This document shows positions 22,701 through 34,700 of a stretch of DNA of 64,000 nt, piece by piece. The DNA is from Nectonema munidae (lineage: Eukaryota > Nematomorpha > Nectonematoida > Nectonematidae), in the NCBI GenBank assembly GCA_030549495.1, contig JAUIRK010001040.1, positions 620,001 through 684,000 of the forward strand, in the 5' to 3' direction. The notes under the pieces are model-generated. The model worked only from the letters and a program-made list of their open reading frames with translations. It did not search any database and was not told where the DNA came from. Position 1 is the stretch's first letter, and every line of letters begins with the position of its first letter. The position numbers and the translations under genes were made by a program.

Positions 22701-25700
22701 TGCATTTGAAATGAATCGTGGAAAGAAATCAGTTATATCGACACAATAATAAAAATAGAGAAAGATCATCTAATGGTAATTTGATATAACGGTTTAATTC
22801 CTTGTTTAGATTTGGATATTCTATCAAGCATTATTATTATTATATATGGCAAATCTTAAATAGCTAAAAGATTCTACAACATTCAATCCTTGTTAAATTC
22901 GGGTCCTTCAAAATTGATACAAATAATGCTAACTCTCAAAATCATTAACAAAATTACTTTTCTTTTATTTATTAAATACATTAAAATACTAATTATATAT
23001 TTTATTTATCATTATTATCAATAGATTATTTAAATTTAATAAGATTAATACAAATAGTTTAAAATTTTAGCTGGATAGGGTTTCCCCATATTATGTAAGA
23101 TACAGCTGTTACCAACTCACCTAATCACTTAACTTAAACTTCAAAATCCAGATTTTTTCATTCGCCAAGAGATTATTATTATTGATTAAAAAATTCAGCT
23201 TTATTGAAATTTGACTGTATATATTAATTACAAGAAAACATGTGTGCTATTATTAACTAAATTATTTAGCAACGTTTCGGATGATAAAGAGCATTGATAC
23301 AATTATACATCTTTTTTTTATTATAAGTAACTCCATTTTCTGAATGAAGCGTCAAGTTACTTAGCATTATTTTTTTATTATTTAATAACTTTTTATTACA
23401 TTATAAAAATTTATTGGAAATTTTATTTTTATAAAGTTATATTTAAAATTATTAAATCAACTCAAATGGGTTTTATTTATTGGGAAAGGGTGAAATCAAG
23501 GTGATGTTTGCAATTCCAAAAATTTAGCAAGAAAATTGATATAAGATCACTCGATTGCTTATGAAAAATGTGTAAGATGTATATAAATATATTAAAGAAA
23601 TCTAAAAGAAGTTACTGAAAAAGACATTCCAACGAGAAGAAACAGCAAGTTCTTTGGGAGGATAGTTTAGGAGTTCGATATAAAGGGCGATTTGTTCGTT
23701 TTCATTTTCGCCAGGAAAGAGTGGATAGCCGGTGTATAATTCTGCACAAATGCACCCCAAACTCCACATGTCAATCGCGGGCGAGTACTTCTTACCTAAG
23801 ATGACTTCTGGAGCTCGATAAAAGCGACTTTGGATATACGTGTACACTATAAAAATGCAAAATATATCTAAGTTTATACGCGTTAAAGTGTATGAAATTT
23901 CATAAATTTATTTTGACACGAGGTGGTCATTTTCTGGCCATTTTTAATTTGGAGAATTTTGAATTGCTTATAAAATGACATTTTTTTAAGTCTTTTAATT
24001 TTTGAATTTGACCTTTGGCTTTTGTAAAATATCACAATATATCAGTAGTGGGCAAATGCAGCTTTTTGCTCTATCTGAAGTGGCTCTTATGATTAACTAG
24101 ATTCGCTCTCCAAAGAACTTATTTTCTCAGGAATACAGAAATTTTTTGTTAATTTAATTTAGGGCATTACTAGATAACATTAACATAACTAACAATAAAC
24201 ATCACTACTAAAATAGATAGGTCTATTATCATCATCATCATCATCATCATTCTTGGATTTGGCATTATGTCCTCTTCAAACGGATGTTTGACATTATGTC
24301 TGGCAGCATATTGTCTGTTCACAGAAATTTTTGTCTACTAGGTGTAAAGTAATTAAATCCAAAAAAATTTTAGGGAGAGCATTCAAAAGGTCTAAAAACA
24401 ATTTTAATATTTTAAAAGTTAACTTTTGAAATATGATAAAGAAAGGATAAGAAACGAACTTACTTTGTTGATTTTTGAAACAGCTCGACCCGAAATCAAT
24501 CACTTTGAATACTTGGTTCTTTAAGGAAGCGTCCTGCAAAATGTTTTCTGGTTTCAAGTCGCAGTGTATGATGTTTTCCGAGTGGATACTCTTCAGACAT
24601 TTCAGAATTTGGAGAGTTATCTGAGAAATGCGTTGCAGAGAAAACCCAACAAAGGCATTTCTCTTCAAAATTTCAAATAAATTTGGCCTAAAACAGTAAA
24701 CAAAAACACATCTCTTAAAAGATACCATTCGCATATTCCTAAAACATCAAACTAGTTTTTGGACTTATAATATATGATTGTGTATCATTATGCGATCCTA
24801 AAATTTTTCATAGAAAAAGATAAGTTGATCACATATCTTGGATATCATCCAAATTTCTTTTCTCAGAGACATATTACAACCGGCGCTAATTCTATTTTTA
24901 ATCTTTCACAATATTTGTAACTGTCTAATTCGTTTAATTTTTATTAATAAGAGTGAACATTATAAATTGTAGAATAAAGGCCGAAAATAACGTTCTAATA
25001 AGTCACATGATACGAAAGTATAATATATACATTAAACATCGATAATGAAGATATCTCTGGATTTTTGTTATAAAAATCATTTTTTCCCATTAAAACGAAA
25101 GAAAAATCCTCAAATTTGGTTAGAATGTTAGATAATAAAAAATTTATTGTAAAAAAGCTAACAAAGGTGTAATAATCTAAAATCAAAATTTATTGTACAA
25201 AAAAATATTTCCAAGCTGTTGTTTTTATAATAAAATTCTTTTAAATAATATAATTAATTCATTATAATGACAACGAGAAGAGTATTTCCTGAAATAGATC
25301 ACAATTATTTGTTCTGTTCTGTTCTGCCTTTTATTACTGTTTATTAATATTTGAAATATATAAAAATAAAATATTTAATATTTTTATAAGTTTATTAAAA
25401 GAAAAAAATCGAATATAAAAAATAAAAATGTTAATGACTTTTGTTGCAAACGTGATTTGCAGAAGTACGATTCAAACTGGCACATCTTCCGCCAGATTGA
25501 ATCTATGACCAAATGCTCTATCCCAAGCTTACACTTCTATTTCTCGCGTTTGCAGTGTTTTTTTCCATAAATTGCGAATATGCAAAAATTTATCAATGCA
25601 AATACGCAATGGTAATCCTGGAGTATAAATACATACTAGGTCAAATTTGGGGTTTCATAAAATATCGAAAATTACACCATTATAACTGAGTTGGCGCGGT

Positions 25701-28700
25701 CCAGTTCAAGCTAAGAACCCGAGTCATAAGGACGGATTTACTGGAACACGTATTATTTGACCATAAAAATTGAGTTCTGGTGTCCAAATAAATTTTTGTT
25801 AAAAAGATTGAGTGTGAAAAAAGGAAACTTTATCACTCACCATGCAAAAAAAGTACAGCTTTACCACAAGGTATCCAAACATTTGGCCAAATTGACTTCT
25901 GTACCAATTAAATAATTTTGTTCCAATGTTAAAAACTTAACCCCAATTATATACAGTAAAATCATAATCATATAATTATAAAGATAACTCTGACTACATC
26001 TGCATATACTTCAAGCAAACAAAACCTTTTTTTCAAGTCTACTACCGTATAAAGTCGACCTACAGATAAGTCAACCCCCAAAATAAGAGTAATTTTTTTA
26101 TTATGATTTTTGCTAATATCTGAGGTGTAAGTGGACCTCTAAAATACAGAACTCGCTTAATTATCGGCTAGCCTAAGCAGCAGTGTAAAAGTTTTTTTTA
26201 ACTAGTGTATATGCGTTATGCAAATTTAATTAAAATATTTTGGCTGGAAGTATAGTATTTAAATTTCATCAATTTTGTAAAAAATATAAAGTAGTCTTAC
26301 AAATTCACGTATGCGTTGTATACACTCTATTTTAAAGGATTGCTTTAATATTTGGTCCACCGTTGTATTTCTAGATCAGTAATTTTAAAAATTGCAAAAA
26401 AAAATTCCGCCCCCAATATATAAATATATAAAATTTTAAAAACCTTACAAACATGTACTATATACTTGTCACACTTCGTTCAGCCGAAACTTTGCCAAGC
26501 TATCGATTTATATCATAACACATCTTAATTTGTGTATACAAGTTATTATTAAAAAACAACAAAAATTACCATACTTTGGCTATAAAAGAATTAGATGAAA
26601 GACATTTCGGAGAACATACATTTGACAGAACAAAAATATTACGGAACGGTTTAGAATATTAACCAATAAAAAATGTTGTTTTGATGTTAAAACGCTAAAA
26701 CTCGAAAAAAAAAGAGTAAGAAATATGCTGACACTAACTTTCACATTTTCTAAAGATAGATATAAACATTTTGTCTATTAAAAATTATTGCAAAAAAATG
26801 ATAAAACAATAAATTTATTTAAAAAATGTGAAACTCTTTCAGAAAATCAATTCTATTATACTCACTATATTTCTCGCTGACAGACATCAGCCTTGTATGT
26901 AGTATCTTTACTTTTTTGATGATTTTAATGGAACTCCATAATTTACTATCTCGATTGTTAACTCCAAGTATGATTTCTCTTTATTCAGCTTAAAAACTAA
27001 AAGGCAAACACAAGGGTGAGTGACAGTCATTATTCGTTGAAAAGCTCTGTGCCATCCTTCTAAAGAATTTGTCTTGAAAGAGAATGTAATATTTTATTAA
27101 AAACATACCAGATTTTTAATCGAAAAGTTTATTGATTAATAAATGTAGATTAGTGCAATTAAAGTATATAACATAAGTGAATAAAGTGTCAATTCGTCCA
27201 AGTGTTATATGTCTATCGGCAAAATGTCTTTCGTTAAAATGTCAAGCCACGAAAATTACAGATCAAATTTTTAATCAGACATGTCATATCATAAGACATT
27301 TGGCAATGTGACTTCAAGAAGATAAGTCATTCATCACATACTTTGTGTATAGAAGTTTAGAATAGTAAAAGAAAACAAAAGTACACTGCAGATTCGAAAG
27401 TTTAGTCAGGCGTGAGCAAGGTTGGTTAAATACGGGTTTTCGATATCTTAAGATCTTGGGTTCGATCCCGCATCAAGCCTACTTTCCTCATAGTTCGATG
27501 CAAGCGGTGCAATTGCGCCTTCTCGATGAAAACACTCCGCGCTACCTTTGCCTTTACTCGAAGCAAGGCAGCGTCTACAAAATTGCCAACTTGTATGTAC
27601 ATTAACGGTGAGAAGTATGTTTGGCCAAATGTGCGTTCAGGATACCATAACATGCGTATGTCATTTAAAATTAGAAAAGAAAATAGGAATCTAACCCAAG
27701 CAGTTCAAAGACGATGCAGAGGTGATTGCGGAAGCTGAAATTGTTGATGATTTGAACGATGGAGTCTTCTTCGTCAAATCGATCGCGCATGTGCTCCAAC
27801 AACTTAATCTCCACTTGTCCTTGTTGCCAGAATCTAAAGAGCACAGCATATTTTCACCAAGCGTTTAAACAAAACAGGTTCGAACCAAGGGATTGTCGAT
27901 TACGGATTTTATAAAAAGAAATCCAAGATTTTTTTTAACCAAATTCATTATATTTAACTTAAAAAACACTTCAGTTCATCGGTGTAATTTCAAGTAATCA
28001 AGGAAGAAGACTCATCTATAGAAGATGACCATGTGCCTGGAAATGACTTTATAATTCGTTTATTGTGTTTTTATCGCTTAGTGCAAAATGTGATATATTA
28101 GTATTCCTCTCAAATTATATCCACTACTAAAAAATTGCGGTATTATGACCCAAAAAAGTGTGAGATTTGAAAACAGTAGATCACACTAATCCAACTTACT
28201 TTTGTAGTCAGAAATTTACGCCTATTTAATGTGTATTTATATAATTTTGCTTAGATAAAAAATGAATGTATAATTTTTATTGCTAAAGACAGTAACAAAT
28301 TTGTTGCATGAATATACACTAAGCAAATTGGAAAATTACGTTTATCTGTTCTTTGTCCAGCGGGTTATTAATTTATCAACTCGTTTTATGGATGAATTGT
28401 ATTGTTTTTTTTTGGATAATACCAAACCCTAAACAACTCTATTCTACAAAAATTTATGATCTGTAAAAATTAGAAGTTACTAATTAGAAGCAATGTTACA
28501 AAAAATTCCAAAATTAAGAACGAGAAAAAAATTGTCAAAGCCGAACCAAGAAATTGATATCTTTTTGCTCAAGAGGGGGAATCATAGGATTCTTTTCTGC
28601 TTCCAAAATCATGGATTCAAGAATCGTCAAGTAAAACTCTTGAATTATTCAGTTTAAAAAAACGCGCCAAAAATTCATCAAATATTAGTGTAAAGTACTT

Positions 28701-31700
28701 TTTTCATTTCGCATGAACAAAATTTCTTGAATTATGACAGAAAAGTAATTCCGCGAGAATTTAATTTGGCGGATAAACATTTCTAACATTTTTCGTATTT
28801 AGCTTAAAAAATAGTTTTTTACGGGTTGAGCATTTTATATCGAATTTTTTCGGTTATTTAAAATTTTATGTGAAAGATTTTATGTTTTAAAAAATTTCAC
28901 ATAAAAAACTTGAAACTCTGGAAGTTCCAGGCGAAAATGAGAATTTGATGGGTTTATTTAAAGTTAATGTTATCCAACGTTGCTCAGATATGAAAATCAC
29001 CAAATTATTTTCTAAGTTTAAAGATCGAAAATCAATTTACAAGTAAAATTTTATATTAAATACTTAAATTATCGCTGATATTCGTACAAAACATCGTAAG
29101 ATATTGGATGATAATAATTGGCGTTAAAAACAAGGTTACAGTTTACTACCTACTATTATTGACTTCTCTAAATTGTGTAGCAAGAAGCTTCAAGGCCATG
29201 AGCTAAATTAGGTGCTTTTATAACTAAATTTAATGTCAAAAAATACATTTGTTTTAAAGGAAAAAATGTTTTGAAAATTTATTATTATACCAAAGTTTCT
29301 GTAACTTTTAACTTTCAACCGAAACACATAAAATATTTTGGGATGAAGCCTGTATTTTTATCTTTTTATTTACGTTGAATCTAAACAAGCTTGTTCTTTT
29401 TTTTACCACAGAAGCGCTACACAAACCCTTTCATATGAGTGGATAAAAAGTATGAATAATTTTTAGTTTTAACCAATCAAATAACAGAGTCAATTCTCTC
29501 TTTCTGACTGTGTAAAATTAAAACATATGCAAAGTAATTCCGGTAACGTGAGCTACCGGGTATACCCAGTGTAAGGCAGAGTTTTAGTGCCACATAAAAA
29601 TCGGTGTAAATCTTTTGGTCGATGCATCAAAAAATGTTGAGTCACAGATGGTATTTTATCAAAAAGTTACGTATTTCTGAAGAGATACAAAAATACTGAA
29701 AAATAATCTAATGTGGATCAAAGAAACGTTGAAGTTATAAAATGCGTAGAAGAAACGAAGTTTAATAAAATTACTATATTAAATCCTTTTCCAACCTCCC
29801 CTCTCCCCCTATTATCAACTTTTGTAGAGTTCTGCCTAAATTGCCCCTGGTAAAATATTTTCATCAAAGTGGCCATCATAACAAATCAGTCAATGTAGTA
29901 AAAGGTATAATTTTTGACTTTTAGGTAGGTAATAACTTTTGTTGCATCGTCTCCCCGAATGAGATATATCAAATTTTACATCTACCAAAATATTGACACA
30001 AAGTTGAACCTTGTCTCCCTAATTCTTTGTATATGGAATAGAAACCACCGTAGTATACAGATTGACAATGGCAAACAAGTTGACTAAATTTCTACTTTTT
30101 GAATTACTTTTGTCTTCCTACCCTTCTCGTATTCAAGGTCTTCCTGACCAAAATGGAGGAAACACTGAATACTGGGTATTTTTTGACACAACGCATAAAA
30201 TTTTAGTTCTATTTTATCTTTCGGGAATTCTAGATATTAACCCATTTACGGTCAATGTTCCTATTTTGGAACATAAGTAATTTCATCTTCGTCTGCTTTT
30301 TTAAATGACTTTGAAAATAAATCGTCTGCGTTTTTTAGATATCGTCTGCTTTGCTTGGCCTTAAATGGGTTAAATAGAAGTGCAAAAAGACAAAATATAA
30401 TTCCAAAAAAGACGAAATAGTATCTTTAAGGAATTCAATTATAAAAAACCGGTATGAAATAGCACGGAAATAAATATCTTTCTAATTTAGCTCCACGTTA
30501 GAGTTTTCAAGTTCAAGTAAACATCCAAAAAAAATAAGTGCAATAATTTTTTTATTTGGGTTGAAAAGAAACTTACTTTGCATTTTTGCGAATAATTTTG
30601 AGAGCAACATATGTGAACTTTTTGTGATCGTACGCTTTTACCACCTGTGAAAAGGAACCTTGACCGAGGATTTGAATTATTTCATAGCGGTACGCAATGT
30701 GTTCGCCAATACACTAAACAAATAACATCATAGGTAATGATTATTATTATTATGGATGTGTTTTTGCTTTTTTTTTATTTATTCTTTTTTTATTTATAAT
30801 TAAGCAGAGTGTAAAATGGATCTTTAACAAAAGTGAAGTTTAACACTTTGAAGAACGGTAATTGACAATTAAATAATATGATATTTATGCGACGCTATGG
30901 GGCACTTGAGGTCGGGATGATTCCACATCTAATCAAAATATTGAAATTTAAAGCAAACAAAATCAAAATATAGAAAAATAATTGATATCATTGACGATGA
31001 AGATTAAATTGTTTAATTTGTTAAGATGGAGGAGAACCTTCTACCTGTAATAAGAAAGCTAATTTATGACTCGAGAAAGGAGCTCATGAACGCAAAGAGA
31101 AGAGGTGTTATAAGCAGCATTTGATGCTTTAATTTTAGACAAAGCCAGTAGGTAAGCATGTATATTAGTGCCTGATTTGGCACCTCTGAATATAAATTTC
31201 TGGCTACTTAATTTTATTAGAATCAATATCTATATACTATTGCATCATATAAATAAGTGATGTTGCATCTTTGATGTCGATATAAAATATACGTCAATCA
31301 TCTCAATTCAAAGTTTCGTCTTTAAATGTAGTAGTGAGGATATAACAGGCATTGAATACCCTTTTTTTTACATAAGCAACTCCAATTTCTGGCTCAGGAA
31401 ACACGTTGCTAAGGGCGGGGGGGGGGCCTTTTCTTAGGTGATTGCTTAGGTTTATTTTTGACACTTAAAAAAGTTTTTAAGAAATAAGTCTTATTCCTTG
31501 GGAAAGGGAGAAAGGAAGGCGATGTTTGCAATTCCAAAGATTTAGCACGAAATCTATGTGAGGTGTGAGTAGACTTTAATCTACACTTTTGGTAAGGAAT
31601 AAAAGTTGTCCAACATTTTGGTCTAGACTCTAGCTCGAGTCTAGACACACATATATATATATAGAGATGTATCGGATGTGAAATTTTTTCTATCCGTGGA

Positions 31701-34700
31701 TACAGATGCGGATATCAAATTTGACATCCTAGCGGTTCCAAAAAAAACTTTGCGGTATATAGAAAAAGGAAAAATGTTTGAAGGTTGCGGGGGGCGGATG
31801 TTGAAACTTAAGTGATCCGCGGATGAAGATGCTAAGAGGATGATGTAAACATTTTTTGCGGATATCCGATACACCTCTACATCATATGTGGCAAAGAAAT
31901 ATGATTGCGCGATAGTGCTTTCTAAGCCGTTGACGAAACAATTTCGTTTAAAGAGAAAACAAGTGATTATCATCATTATTAGTATTATAAATTCTTGTCT
32001 TCAAAGGGTCAAACTTATATTCGAGCTAAGATGTCCTCTTGGGATTATATAAAGACCCACGCTGATCTTTTAACATGTAAATCAAAATAATTAAAGTGAA
32101 ATGGCGTACAAATTTTTTCAACCGGTAGCTACAAAATTTAATCATAGGATGGAACACGGTTACTCTCTTGCTACGCCTCTGCATACGCCCGTCCCTCCTT
32201 CAAATGGAAATTGTGGTTACGACAAAAGTTTTTGATTCCTATAAAGTATTTTTTTCGAGACTCCAAATTTTTCTCGAGAAAATAGAACAAAAGCTATAAA
32301 CACGAAGACTTAATTTTTAAAGTTACTTTTTTTTTAGATAAAATGTTATAAAATTTTCTTTCGCATTCACGAGATGTAGATTGTATAGATAGATAGCAAA
32401 GCAATTTACAACAGGTGCAAAGGATCTTCATACTTCAGAAGTTTTAATCATATAAGATTTCTTTATTTTCGATTGAAAAAAGGGAATGATTTCCTGAGAA
32501 ACAAGAAAACGATAGAAGTCTCGAGACAGAATCTCTAGTGACGCCACCCACCATGACATGATGATATCGATCTTGGTACTTCATAAACCGTGTATTATTG
32601 GATGCCTTTTATCACGCGTAAAGAGAATATTTGCTCTGTAATGCTGGCGATTGCCTTAGCAGTTTGTGTGTAAAGATCATAGTAATTTTAATTCCAAAAG
32701 TATCTTGGTGTCTGCTGACAGATATCATGTTTTGGCATCCATCACTTTCATAAAAGCCTTTCCCCAAGAAATACATTAATGAGTGAAAGTGATATAAGAG
32801 AAGCAGCCATTATAATTTATACGATATCTTTGAAAATTAAAGGCAACAACTTTCATCAATATTAATTTCCTCGTAGAGGGAGTAAAAAACTTTTTAATGC
32901 TATCAAGAAATGTGTCTGTCTGGCTTATGAACAAATTACAAACTGCAATCCATATTTCTACTTTCTTCACTCCAAAGATTCCTTCATTCTTTCCTAAAAA
33001 TATGGAGAAGATTGAAAGGCTTTAGATGGAATGAAGATAATGGATCAATGAATACACGAGGCAATACACGGAAACAATTCCTTGCTTCCTACGTCACCAG
33101 CTATTTTGAAAGAGCTATTTTGACAAATCAATTTTTTTGAATCTCTCTAAACCAGGGGTTAAACTAGGGACCGTGGATTAGATCCGGCCAACGAAGTAAC
33201 GAGTTATGCGGCCCGCAGGCCAAATTTTGATATTGATAGGTGTTACCTCAGTGCATCAACTTTGTCACATCCATAGGTGCTGTATTTTGTTTTAAAGTAT
33301 TAATAGGGAATTTCATAATGCCAGCATTTTTTCAACTTTTCAATATTCCGTTCATCGGTTTTTTAATTTTCTGTAATTCGGCCCGCTCCAAGAAGGAGCT
33401 TCGTGACCCCTGCTGTAAATAAAACAATCGACTCCTTTTCTATTTGTGAATTCATTCAGAGCGAAACAAGTCTGAACTCTTTTTATCTAGAATCTGGACA
33501 ATGAAGAATTTATCGAGTCTCTATGGCATTCAATATTGAGATTGAGCATAGCGCAAATAAATTACCTGTAGAAAAGAATTTCTTTATTTATAGTAGTGAT
33601 TATATGCAAAAGATGCATGCATTTAAATTGCCCTAGAACAATTTTTGCGGATTCTTTGATTCTATATCTAATGCCATCGTTGACAAATGATGTGAACTGG
33701 AATTTAAGGAGGAATCAAAGTCCTAAATGAGAGATAACATCTCCATAAAATCTATATTTATTAAATATAACCCCCAAGAAGTTTCGCAAAAATTGCTTCA
33801 CATGTGTGTACCTTGTGGTGGATACATGAAATATTTAAAGTTTTGCATCTATTTCATAACGGACTTTAACATGTTTATCTGTGTATGAAGACTTCTGTGG
33901 TATTGAATTGATTTTTTTATGGTTTAATTATTATTGATTCCTTGATTACATACAAATCATCAAGTTGGTATTTTTTTTGTTTCTAATATGAATAAATTAC
34001 ATCGTTTTTTACGATTGTCTCTCAGTAAAGAAATGTGTTTTGTTTAGCTACATTGTTAATACTACTGTTTACTAAAAATGCAATATGCTTTATTTAGCAA
34101 TTTTTATAATTGAAGAATCGTATTTTTAAAAAATAAAACATTTTGGATTGAGAGAAAATAAAAGGCTTACAACTTTGTAAAAACTACTCTTTGCATGATC
34201 ACTAGAAATGGGCTGTAGCTTTTTACTTGAATAAAACCATATGTGCTTGTAATTCTTTAATTCTTCCACTTCTTTCAATGATAGATAACTTTTATACAAA
34301 TCAATCACATCTAAAAAAAAAGAATTTGAATTACTATTTCAGCCTACTTAGCCCAAAAACTTCTTAAGTAACGATTTACCAGCTCTACTTTTTTATAAGA
34401 GTGAAAATCGAACCGAGGCATTCATTGCCAAACTTGTGATCGGTGCTTACATAAAAAAAAGAAAAAAGAAAAAAAAACCTTGTGGCTTTAAAGGATAAGT
34501 TAGAGGTGCTTTTGACTTGTTCACCGCATAACACTCTTTGTAATAGCTGTGAAGACTGCCGGAGTTATTGTTGTAGTCTTTGGAACGCGTTGAATTGTGG
34601 TAGAGGCAAGTTTTGTAGCTGCCTTTTTCACTTGTTGGATTGTGAGAGGAGGAGGAATTAGTAATAACACTACTACAACTGCTACCATTTGCAAAAATTT

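Noticed and set aside
27426-27738. Open frames on both strands over SINE and exon 4
   Set aside because: They run through the SINE head and the antisense of the DYRK exon and have no motif of their own.
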